From positions 1 to 6,932 of the forward strand of contig JAGWUU010000174.1 in assembly GCA_028868335.1 (NCBI GenBank): a stretch of 6,932 nt of DNA, in the 5' to 3' direction. Below the pieces are notes generated by a model. It did not search any database, was not told where the DNA came from, and was given only the letters and a program-made list of their open reading frames with translations. The position numbers and the translations under genes were made by a program. The stretch is from Sphingomonadales bacterium (lineage in GTDB: Bacteria > Pseudomonadota > Alphaproteobacteria > Sphingomonadales > Sphingomonadaceae). The stretch's first letter is position 1; the number at the start of each line of letters is the position of its first letter. Positions 1 to 5,479 of the stretch are shown here, piece after piece.

Positions 1-42
1 CCCAATTCGGGAGAGATTTCCGCCAAAGCTGCTCACCTGTCA

Positions 43-84
43 ACGCAAAACGTAGATCATTGATACAAAAATCACGTTTTGCGT
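43..84. promoter_or_regulatory. Perfect 11-bp inverted repeat, putative operator (left copy)
   Basis: ACGCAAAACGT at 43-53 is followed after 20 nt by its exact reverse complement, ACGTTTTGCGT, at 74-84. The half-site centres are 31 bp apart, about three helical turns, so both would face the same side of the DNA. Each half is itself partly symmetric (ACG-N5-CGT). The same 11-mer recurs at 5371-5381 in the divergent promoter region, with a partner at the same offset, which argues for a protein-binding site. The repeat lies 3 bp past the stop of the leftward regulator gene. It is not a typical intrinsic terminator: on the leftward transcript no U-run follows the stem and the loop would be 20 nt. 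It may serve a leftward gene starting beyond position 1. Lrp/AsnC proteins commonly bind helically phased half-sites, so the adjacent regulators are the obvious candidate ligands; this is inference. Confidence 0.6.
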
Positions 85-87
85 AAT

Positions 88-555
88 TTACTTGATGATG
101 CTGGTGGTCCGGTAATCGTGCTTGAACAGCTTGTGCGTCAATTCATAGTGAATGCGCGCGATGCCGGGGATCTTGTCGATCCGGTTATGCAGGTAGTCGA
201 CGAGCTGACTGGCATCGTTGACCCAGGTTATCGCCATGATGTCTGCCCGCCCGATCAGTGAGGCGACATAGGTGATCTGCGGTTCGGCGACGAGCGCATC
301 GAGGATCGGCTGGATCGGGAATGTCGCATCCACCTCGATCCAAAGGTAGGCCACCAGCGGGTCATCCATGTGATCGTAGTTGGTGATCGCCACGACCTGG
401 ATCGCGTTCTCGTCAGTGAGGCGCTTGAGTCGCATGCGGATCGTGCCTTCGGTGACGCCCAGTTCGCGCGCGATCTCGCGGTTGGAAACGCGCGCGTCGA
501 TCGATAGCCGGTCGAGAATGCGACGATCGAGATCATTGAGTTCAATCGGCTTCAT
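88..555 (-). CDS. Lrp/AsnC-family transcriptional regulator (second gene of a pair)
   Basis: A 155-residue DNA-binding regulator, the usual full length for the family. Residues 6-50 form the N-terminal winged helix-turn-helix: helix 1 starts LNDLDRRIL, and the recognition helix is about 35-46 (TEGTIRMRLKRL). Residues about 66-143 form the RAM (ligand/oligomerisation) domain, with the family's Gly-x-x-Asp turn at GRAD (102-105). Family members form dimers to octamers and usually sense amino acids or related small molecules; the effector here is unknown. The ATG at 555 gives a complete first helix and is preceded by a G-run (GGGGG, 563-567) with 7-nt spacing. The gene overlaps the end of the upstream paralogue by 14 nt, so the two are probably translationally coupled and co-regulated. 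It may control the divergent operons of this window through the ACGCAAAACGT sites. Family call very secure; target is inference. Confidence 0.95.
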   Translation of the reverse strand: MKPIELNDLDRRILDRLSIDARVSNREIARELGVTEGTIRMRLKRLTDENAIQVVAITNYDHMDDPLVAYLWIEVDATFPIQPILDALVAEPQITYVASLIGRADIMAITWVNDASQLVDYLHNRIDKIPGIARIHYELTHKLFKHDYRTTSIIK

Positions 556-1012
556 CGAAGCGCCCCCACGGCTGCACGTATTTGTGGATCTTCATGGCCA
601 GTGCGGATTCGAGAGAGACGACCCCATCCACTGCGGGGATGACCTTGGTTAGTTGATGGTTGAGTTCGTCCATCGAGCGCGCAATGATCTGGATTTCGAG
701 ATCGTTACGGCCGATCACCGAAAGGATCGAAATGACTTCGGCAACCTCGAGCAGGTCGTTGCAGACATCTTCGATGGCGCGCCCTCTGATCTTGACCCCG
801 ACCAGCGCGGTAAAGGGATAGCCGACCGAACCGAGATCGAGCCTGGCGACCACCCGCATCGTGCCCGATTGTTCGAGCCGCCGGATCCGTGCGCGCACCG
901 TCGCTTCGTTGAGGCCCACGCGCTGGGCAAGATCGCGCACCGCCATGCGGCCATCTTCTCGCAGGCAGGCGATAATGGCTTCGTCAGATTCGTCGAGCCG
1001 TGGTCTGGAAAT
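542..1012 (-). CDS. Lrp/AsnC-family transcriptional regulator (first gene of the pair), apparent ATT start
   Basis: A second Lrp/AsnC regulator, divergent from its neighbour. Starting at the first ATG (946) would give 134 residues and remove helix 1 of the DNA-binding domain. The open frame continues upstream with the expected family N-terminus (PRLDESDEAIIACLREDGR). It contains no ATG, GTG or TTG before an in-frame stop at 1034-1036. An ATT at 1010-1012 lies 8 nt after a strong Shine-Dalgarno (AAGGGAG, 1021-1027) and gives 156 residues, nearly the neighbour's length. On that numbering the helix-turn-helix spans about 6-50 (recognition helix about 35-46, NEATVRARIRRL), and the RAM domain about 65-145 with GRND at 101-104. 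AUU is known as a start codon, for example in infC, but is rare. Alternatives are a start at 946 giving a truncated protein, or a sequence error. The gene is followed, with a 14-nt overlap, by the second regulator. Family call secure; exact start moderately so. Confidence 0.9.
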   Translation of the reverse strand: MSRPRLDESDEAIIACLREDGRMAVRDLAQRVGLNEATVRARIRRLEQSGTMRVVARLDLGSVGYPFTALVGVKIRGRAIEDVCNDLLEVAEVISILSVIGRNDLEIQIIARSMDELNHQLTKVIPAVDGVVSLESALAMKIHKYVQPWGRFDEAD

Positions 1013-1020
1013 GGCGGGAA

Positions 1021-1027
1021 CTCCCTT
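1021..1027 (-). promoter_or_regulatory. Ribosome binding site that supports the ATT start
   Basis: On the minus strand this reads AAGGGAG, a near-consensus Shine-Dalgarno, with 8 nt before the ATT at 1010-1012. No canonical start codon lies at a suitable distance in any frame. Together with the family-typical N-terminus encoded downstream, it favours initiation at ATT over the ATG at 946, which has only a weak GAAG upstream. Confidence 0.6.
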
Positions 1028-1037
1028 GTTGGATCAA

Positions 1038-1066
1038 GCGCTAGGCGATGCGATCGGTTGAATCAA
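1038..1066 (-). promoter_or_regulatory. Weak candidate promoter and small palindrome before the regulator pair
   Basis: The 146-bp gap 1013-1158 between the dehydrogenase stop and the regulator pair should hold the pair's promoter if it has one. On the minus strand TTGATT (1061-1066) is followed after 17 nt by TAGCGC (1038-1043), a poor -35/-10 match. The -35 overlaps a 9-bp palindrome, TTGAATCAA (1058-1066), which could be an autoregulatory site. No copy of ACGCAAAACGT and no convincing terminator is visible in the gap, so read-through from the upstream operon is also possible. Confidence 0.2.
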
Positions 1067-1158
1067 TCCGCGCCCAAACGAACGTCCGCACCTGCTTTCC
1101 GGATCGGGCCAGGATCAAGGGATTGCCGGGAGCGGTTGATGGGGCGCTTGCTTCACAT

Positions 1159-1920
1159 TCAGCCGGTGATCTGGCCGCCATCTATTACCAGCGTGGTGCC
1201 GGTGACGAACCTTGCCTCGTCGCTGGCGAGATAGGCTATCGCGGCGGCGATTTCTTCTGGGGTGCAGGCCTGCCGGTCGGTCAGCTTGGGCATGTTGCGT
1301 CCGGCTGCCTCGGCGAAGATCGCCGGATCGACGCCGCCGCCAGCCGCGCTCTTTTCGTGCATTGGCGTGTCGACGCCGCCCGGCGCGACCGCATTGATCC
1401 GCACCCCGAAGCGCGCATATTCGAGCGAGGCCGCTTGCGTGACCGCGATGATTCCGGCCTTGCTCACCCCATAAGCGGCGGTGCCATAGACAGGGTGCAG
1501 TCCCCCCGCAGAGGCGACGCTGACCACGTTGCCCTTGCTTTCCTTCAGGTGCGGGATCGCCGCCTGGATCAGGTAGAACGGGCCTGACAGGTTGATGTCC
1601 AGAGTGCGCTGCCAGGTTTCAGGCGTGGTTTCCTCGAACCGCCCCCAGGCCATGATCCCGGCGACGTTGAGCAGCACGTCGATGCCGCCAAGCGCGTCCA
1701 CGGCGTCGGCCGCCAGGCGCGCCGCGGCCGCAGGATCGCGCGCGTCATAGGCGAAGGCAGCGCCGTCCAGCGTCGCGGCGACAGCCTGCGCTCCCGCCAG
1801 ATCGACATCGCCGATTGCGATGCGCGCGCCTTCGGCGGCGAACCGCTCGGCGCAGGCGCGACCGATGCCGGATGCGCCGCCAGTCAGCAGCACGCGCTTG
1901 GCGGTGAAACGGGACGTCAT
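1159..1920 (-). CDS. Short-chain dehydrogenase/reductase (classical SDR, probably NAD-dependent)
   Basis: A cytoplasmic 253-residue oxidoreductase of normal classical-SDR length. Seen in sequence: the nucleotide-binding glycine motif TGGASGIG (13-20); Asp38 at the end of beta strand 2 (IAIGD), which usually selects NAD(H) over NADP(H); NVAG at 85-88, a variant of the structural NNAG; and a complete catalytic tetrad Asn110, Ser137, Tyr150, Lys154 (YGVSK). PGGVDTP at 180-186 and the C-terminal VIDGG are also family marks. It would interconvert an alcohol and a ketone; the substrate is not predictable. The start at 1920 gives the usual short lead to strand 1. AAAGGA about 11 nt upstream, inside the transporter gene's end, is the likely ribosome binding site. 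It follows the transporter gene after 6 bp and is the last gene of the three-gene leftward operon, so it probably acts on the imported compound or a pathway intermediate. Confidence 0.95.
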   Translation of the reverse strand: MTSRFTAKRVLLTGGASGIGRACAERFAAEGARIAIGDVDLAGAQAVAATLDGAAFAYDARDPAAAARLAADAVDALGGIDVLLNVAGIMAWGRFEETTPETWQRTLDINLSGPFYLIQAAIPHLKESKGNVVSVASAGGLHPVYGTAAYGVSKAGIIAVTQAASLEYARFGVRINAVAPGGVDTPMHEKSAAGGGVDPAIFAEAAGRNMPKLTDRQACTPEEIAAAIAYLASDEARFVTGTTLVIDGGQITG

Positions 1921-1926
1921 GGGATG

Positions 1927-3108
1927 TCAGGTCCTTTCGACAAGGTCGGCGCGCCCGCGCAGGGCGACAATCGCCGCAGCCAGCAGCAACACGCTGCCGA
2001 AGATCACGAAGGCACCGCTCGTCCCGCCGACACGGCGCAGTCCGTCAAAGACGAGCGGGTTGAGGAATTGTCCGGCGTTGAGCGCGCTGACGATCACCCC
2101 CATCGCCAGCGCGTGAACGAAGGGCGCCGCCTTGCGGAACACGATCGAGGCGGTTGCGGGTTCGGACATGCCCGCGCCGATGCCAACTAGGCAACAGCCG
2201 AGAAATATCTGCCAGGTCTGCGCGGCTAGGCCGATTAGCAGGATGCCAAGGCCCATCGACGCGGCATCTATGGCCAGAAAGCCGTGCAGCCCGATCCGGT
2301 TGCGCAGCGGGCCGAATGCCCAGGCGGTGAGCATCGCTACCAGCGAGGTCGCGGCGATTACCGTGCCGATTGTCTGGGCGCTGCCGATGCCCCGGCTCGA
2401 CAACAGGAAGCCGACCTGGATCGCCGGCGTGAACATGCCAAGCGTCAGCAGGATCAGCAGGCCGAAATAGGGCCAGACGCGCAGCAGCTCGCGCACCGGG
2501 CCGCGTTCACCCGGCAGGTGTCGCGCGGGTCGGGCGTTGCGGATCACGGCATGGGCCAGTGCGAAGGTGGGTATGCCCAGCAGATAGAGCGAGAACGGCG
2601 CCTGCCAGCCGCCCCAGTCGACCAGGCTTCCGCCTCCCACCAGCGCCAGCGCCGCCAGCAGCGAGGACAGCGCGGTGGCCCAGCCCAGCACCTGTTCGCG
2701 GCGGTGCCCGGAAAAATGGTCGCCGATCAGGCCAAGGCTGGCAGTCAGCACGCCGCCACCGGCCACGCCGAGCAGCAGGCGCAGCGCGATCAGCGCCTCG
2801 CGTCCGGAAATCAGCAGCACGCCCGCGCCGCCGATCACGTAAAGTACCAACGAGACGAGCAGCACCGCGCGCTGGCCAACCCGCCCGGCGATGATCCCGG
2901 CAAGCGGCGCGGCGATGATCAGCATCGCGGCGGGCAGGGTCATCACGATCTGCGAGAACAGCTCGTTCGTCGCGCTCGTTCCGAAATGCGCGGCCATTGC
3001 GACCAGCGCTGGCGCTGCCGCCATCGGTATAAGTGCAACCAGCGCCGGCCCCGCCACGCAGACCGCGGCGACCAGCGCTCCGGCGTCGCGGTCTGCCTGA
3101 TCGGTCAT
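1927..3108 (-). CDS. MFS transporter (12-TM, drug:H+ antiporter/sugar-permease-like)
   Basis: A 393-residue inner-membrane protein with about 12 hydrophobic segments, split by a polar central loop near residues 190-210 (NARPARHLPGERG). The loop between TM2 and TM3 carries GRVGQR (75-80), an MFS motif A relative. A degenerate repeat, GPLRNRIG (266-273), sits at the same place in the second half, and WGGWQAPF (165-172) matches the conserved segment before TM6. These support a proton-coupled major facilitator; the substrate and direction cannot be read. The frame stays open to 3183, but the extra 25 residues are Arg/Ser-rich and lie over the end of the upstream flavoprotein gene. The ATG at 3108, 4 bp after that gene's TGA and with GAGG overlapping the stop, is the better start. 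Its place in the operon suggests uptake of the pathway substrate, or less likely efflux of a product. Confidence 0.93.
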   Translation of the reverse strand: MTDQADRDAGALVAAVCVAGPALVALIPMAAAPALVAMAAHFGTSATNELFSQIVMTLPAAMLIIAAPLAGIIAGRVGQRAVLLVSLVLYVIGGAGVLLISGREALIALRLLLGVAGGGVLTASLGLIGDHFSGHRREQVLGWATALSSLLAALALVGGGSLVDWGGWQAPFSLYLLGIPTFALAHAVIRNARPARHLPGERGPVRELLRVWPYFGLLILLTLGMFTPAIQVGFLLSSRGIGSAQTIGTVIAATSLVAMLTAWAFGPLRNRIGLHGFLAIDAASMGLGILLIGLAAQTWQIFLGCCLVGIGAGMSEPATASIVFRKAAPFVHALAMGVIVSALNAGQFLNPLVFDGLRRVGGTSGAFVIFGSVLLLAAAIVALRGRADLVERT

Positions 3109-3112
3109 CGCC

Positions 3113-5248
3113 TCAGATCGCCTGGGTGGCGAGCGCTGCGTCGCGCATCGCACCCTCGATGTAGCCGATGCCGCTGCAATCACCGATCGCGTGAACTATC
3201 AGGCCAGCGTCCCTCATCGCCTCGGCCAGCGTCTCGTCCCCGGTGGCGCCCTTGGCCACGATCACCGTATCGGCGTGCAGGGTGCGCTGCTGCCCGTGGG
3301 CATTGCGATAGGTCACGGTCCTGTCGCCGATCCGGAAGTCGCTCGCCTCGGTCAGCAGCGCGACGCCGAGTTCGTGGCAATCGTCGACCGCGCGGAAGCG
3401 CCGCACCAGCGGGATGCCCTTGCCCACGCGCGAGGATTCCTCCAGCACTGTGACCTTGCGGCCGCGTTCGGCGAGGAATTCGGCAAGTTCGAGGCCGACC
3501 AGTTCTCCGCCGATGATCACCACCTGCTTGCCCAGCGGCATCCACGCCTTCGAACCGAGCCGCAGCATGGCGCTGCGCCCGGTCACGCCGGTAAAGCGGC
3601 CAACCTTCATGGCGAGGCGCGTCGCCGCGCTGGTCTTGCCCGCCAAGCTGTCCAAGTTCTGACCGAGCACGAGGTTGCGCATGTCGTCACCCGAAAAGAC
3701 GAAATCGCGCTCGCTGCCGGGGATCGGCGGCATGGCACGGCGGCCGCCGGTAGCGACGATCACCTCGTCGACGCCGAGCGAGCGGGCTAGCTCGGGCGTA
3801 GCGCGCGTGTTCAGCCGCACATCGATCGGCCGGGCCGCCACCTCGCGCCGCAACCAGTCGACGATACGCTGGTTGGGCGCATAAGCGACCGAGGCAAATT
3901 GCGCGGTTCCGCCCAGGCGGTTCGTTGCTTCACACAGGATGACCTTGTGTCCGTTGTCGGCAAGGCTGCGCGCGGCCGACATGCCGCCGGGGCCGCCGCC
4001 CGCCACCAGGACCACCTTGCGGTGGTCGGGCTGCTGTGGCTGGCGTTCGGTCTCGAAGCCGGTCAGCGGGTTGACCGCACACATGATGTGGCTCGAATTG
4101 AAGATCGCGCTGATGCACGTGTAGCAATAGACGCAGGGGCGGACATCTTGCGGCCTGCCCGCCGCCAGCTTGTTGGGCAGGTGCGGATCGGCCAGAAGCT
4201 TGCGTCCCATGGTCACGAAATCAAGCTTGCCCTCGGCGATGAAGCGGTCGGCATCCTCGGGCTCGATCCGGCCGGGGCAAATCACCGGAATGGAAACCGC
4301 CGCCTTGATCGCCGCCGCATTGGCGACGAAGCCGTTGCGGATGTGGGTGGCGTGGCCGGTGGAATAGGTCGCGCCATAGTTGCCGTCGCCGTGGGCGGAG
4401 ACGTGGATCGCATCCAACCCGGCTTCTTCGGCCATTTTTGCCACAGCCACTGCATCGTCCAGGGTGATGCCATAGTCCATCAGGAATTCCTGGCTGTCGA
4501 AGCGCATCCACACCGGATAGTCAGGCCCAACCGCGGCGCGGACCGCGCGGATGGTCTTGATCAGCAGCCGCGCACGGTTCTCCACGGATCCGCCGAATTC
4601 GTCGCTGCGCTGGTTGTAGGCCGGTGAGAGGAAGGTAGAGAAGATGTAGCCGTGACCGGCGTGCAGTTCCACTGCGTCGATCCCCGCCACCTTGGCGCGC
4701 ACCGCTGCGGCGGCAAAAAGATCGATGATGTGATCGACACCCGCGGCATCGAGCGGGTTGTAGCGGATCTCGCCCATCGTCGCATAGGGTTCGAAGAACT
4801 TCGCCTGTTCCTCAGGCAGCATCACCGCGACGAAATCGCCGCTGTCCTTGGCTGCCGGCGGCGGGTTGGGGCAGGCTACGGGGCGGCCGTCGAGCATGTC
4901 GGTCATGGCGACCAGGCCGCCGTGGTGAAGCTGCACGCACAGCTTGGCACCGTGCTCGTGTATCTCATCGGCCAGGCGCTTAAGTGCGGGTATGAAGCGG
5001 TCGTCGCTGATCGCCTCCTGCCGCCAGTTGCTCGCGCCTTCGGGAAAACCGACCGAGACAGAGCCCATCGTCACCAAGGCTGCGCCGCCCTTGGCGCGTT
5101 CGACGTAGTAGGCGCGCAACCGGTCGCCGATCGAACCGTCTTCCTCCGCCAGGTTCGAGCCCATCGGCGAAAAGAAGATCCGGTTGCGCAGTTCGAGCCG
5201 GTTGATTCGCCCCGGGCTCAGAAGATGCCGAAAAATGCGCTTGGTCAT
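3113..5248 (-). CDS. FMN/FAD/[4Fe-4S] NADH:flavin oxidoreductase, 2,4-dienoyl-CoA reductase/TMADH-like
   Basis: A 711-residue multidomain flavoenzyme. Residues 1-365 form an old-yellow-enzyme TIM barrel: SPMGSN (27-32), VQLHHGG (105-111), HAGHGY (196-201, where Tyr201 corresponds to the catalytic Tyr of FadH-type reductases), and the signature SPAYNQRSDEFGGSVENRAR (208-227). A cysteine cluster C372-x2-C375-x2-C378-x11-C390 should bind [4Fe-4S]. The FAD domain follows with GGGPGG (417-422) and a second dinucleotide fold GGELVG (580-585); acidic residues 603-604 fit NADH. The C-terminal IGD (688-690) is the FAD Asp motif. Relatives reduce enoyl/dienoyl substrates (FadH, enoate reductase) or demethylate amines (trimethylamine dehydrogenase, dimethylglycine and related demethylases); which applies is open. 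The frame extends to 5353, but the domain begins at MTKRIFRHLLSP, so the ATG at 5248 is chosen (GAAGG 11 nt upstream). First gene of the leftward operon. Confidence 0.93.
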   Translation of the reverse strand: MTKRIFRHLLSPGRINRLELRNRIFFSPMGSNLAEEDGSIGDRLRAYYVERAKGGAALVTMGSVSVGFPEGASNWRQEAISDDRFIPALKRLADEIHEHGAKLCVQLHHGGLVAMTDMLDGRPVACPNPPPAAKDSGDFVAVMLPEEQAKFFEPYATMGEIRYNPLDAAGVDHIIDLFAAAAVRAKVAGIDAVELHAGHGYIFSTFLSPAYNQRSDEFGGSVENRARLLIKTIRAVRAAVGPDYPVWMRFDSQEFLMDYGITLDDAVAVAKMAEEAGLDAIHVSAHGDGNYGATYSTGHATHIRNGFVANAAAIKAAVSIPVICPGRIEPEDADRFIAEGKLDFVTMGRKLLADPHLPNKLAAGRPQDVRPCVYCYTCISAIFNSSHIMCAVNPLTGFETERQPQQPDHRKVVLVAGGGPGGMSAARSLADNGHKVILCEATNRLGGTAQFASVAYAPNQRIVDWLRREVAARPIDVRLNTRATPELARSLGVDEVIVATGGRRAMPPIPGSERDFVFSGDDMRNLVLGQNLDSLAGKTSAATRLAMKVGRFTGVTGRSAMLRLGSKAWMPLGKQVVIIGGELVGLELAEFLAERGRKVTVLEESSRVGKGIPLVRRFRAVDDCHELGVALLTEASDFRIGDRTVTYRNAHGQQRTLHADTVIVAKGATGDETLAEAMRDAGLIVHAIGDCSGIGYIEGAMRDAALATQAI

Positions 5249-5268
5249 GACATGCTGGGCCTTCGCAT
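5245..5268 (-). CDS. Possible seven-codon leader mini-ORF coupled to the flavoprotein gene
   Basis: Seven codons, MRRPSMS, plus a TGA stop that overlaps the flavoprotein start as ATGA, the classic layout for translational coupling by re-initiation. Its ATG (5266-5268) lies 5 nt after GGGAGAG (5274-5280). Exactly the same ribosome binding site and spacing precede the E1 alpha ATG. In the flavoprotein's own frame that site has no start codon at a useful distance. The frame is also open upstream to an ATC at 5320-5322, which lies 7 nt after GAGGAGG (5330-5336). Too short for any homology test and possibly fortuitous. Confidence 0.35.
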   Translation of the reverse strand: MRRPSMS

Positions 5269-5365
5269 CGGTACTCTCCCATAGCCTCTGGAGAAGCTTG
5301 TTGCAGTGGGGTCTAACGTGATTCTGACGCCTCCTCAATTGGAAATAGCACATCTGCTGGACAAA

Positions 5366-5371
5366 AATATA
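5366..5371 (-). promoter_or_regulatory. Candidate leftward -10 box for the flavoprotein operon
   Basis: On the minus strand this reads TATATT, close to TATAAT. It abuts the ACGCAAAACGT half-site at 5371-5381, so a bound regulator would sit in the -10/-35 spacer. No good -35 is visible 16-18 nt upstream (GTCAAT or TGTCAA), which could fit an activator-dependent promoter. It predicts a leader of about 110 nt. Confidence 0.3.
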
Positions 5372-5412
5372 CGCAAAACGTCGATATGATTGACATTAAC
5401 AAGCAAATGCGT
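5371..5412. promoter_or_regulatory. ACGCAAAACGT operator, right copy with degenerate second half-site
   Basis: 5371-5381 is identical to 43-53. With the same 31-bp offset, 5402-5412 reads AGCAAATGCGT, which keeps TGCGT (and the first A) of the perfect left-hand partner ACGTTTTGCGT. Three further bases of the spacer beside the first half also agree (GAT at 5383-5385 and 55-57). The first half-site lies just upstream of the rightward -35 and beside the leftward TATATT; the second lies between the rightward -35 and -10. Occupancy would therefore affect both promoters. Confidence 0.6.
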
Positions 5413-5417
5413 ATTTC
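5390..5417 (+). promoter_or_regulatory. Candidate rightward promoter for the E1 genes
   Basis: TTGACA at 5390-5395 is a perfect sigma-70-type -35 hexamer. TATTTC at 5412-5417, after 16 nt, is a modest -10. Transcription from about 5424 would give a leader of about 56 nt before the E1 alpha start. The spacer contains the second operator half-site, so repression by occlusion is a natural possibility. Confidence 0.4.
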
Positions 5418-5440
5418 GGATTAGTGTCGGAATGATGCTG

Positions 5441-5461
5441 CGCGCCGGCTGTGGCGGCGCG
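5441..5461 (+). other. GC-rich hairpin in the E1 alpha leader
   Basis: CGCGCCG (5441-5447) and CGGCGCG (5455-5461) form a perfect 7-bp all-GC stem with a 7-nt loop. It ends 6 nt before the GGGAGAG ribosome binding site (5468-5474). No U-run follows, so it is not an ordinary terminator. It may affect mRNA stability or access to the ribosome binding site, but in GC-rich DNA such stems also arise by chance. Confidence 0.35.
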
Positions 5462-5479
5462 GAAATCGGGAGAGTTGCC

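Larger units (their letters stand above)
5249..5479. promoter_or_regulatory. Divergent intergenic control region (231 bp)
   Basis: This region separates the leftward flavoprotein operon from the rightward E1 genes and is the main control point of the window. Its middle (about 5360-5420) is clearly AT-rich against the GC-rich flanks. It contains the ACGCAAAACGT operator copy (5371-5412), a rightward TTGACA promoter candidate, a leftward TATATT box, a leader mini-ORF on the left side and a GC hairpin on the right side. Shared control of both directions by one regulator is inferred. Confidence 0.75.

Noticed and set aside
9..15. GGGAGAG on the plus strand, identical to the ribosome binding sites elsewhere in the window
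   Set aside because: No start codon follows at a usable distance and the plus strand beyond it is non-coding; probably chance or part of a leftward gene's leader.
38..43. TTGACA on the minus strand as a -35 for a gene left of the window
   Set aside because: The hexamer 16-18 nt downstream (around GAAATC, 15-20) is not a plausible -10. Kept only as a weak possibility.
43..84. Inverted repeat as an intrinsic terminator for the regulator pair
   Set aside because: No U-run follows the stem on the leftward transcript, the loop would be 20 nt, and the same half-site recurs in a promoter region.
88..1012. The Lrp-like pair as siroheme decarboxylase subunits (AhbA/AhbB, NirDLGH type)
   Set aside because: No haem-biosynthesis genes are nearby, and both proteins keep ordinary regulator helix-turn-helix and RAM features.
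3109..3183. Upstream ATG at 3183 for the MFS transporter
   Set aside because: The 25 added residues are polar and overlap the end of the flavoprotein gene; the ATG at 3108 has the proper spacing to that gene's stop and a GAGG.
2284..3453. Long plus-strand open frame of 389 codons
   Set aside because: It is antisense to the MFS and flavoprotein genes and rich in Arg/Gln/His, with no recognisable fold; a shadow of GC-rich coding DNA.
5249..5353. N-terminal extension of the flavoprotein to the ATG at 5353
   Set aside because: The extra 35 residues are not part of the family barrel, lie over the promoter/leader region, and have no matching ribosome binding site.
5390..5479. TTG start at 5390 for E1 alpha
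   Set aside because: This TTG is the first half of a TTGACA -35 element, and the ATG at 5480 has a strong, well-spaced GGGAGAG.
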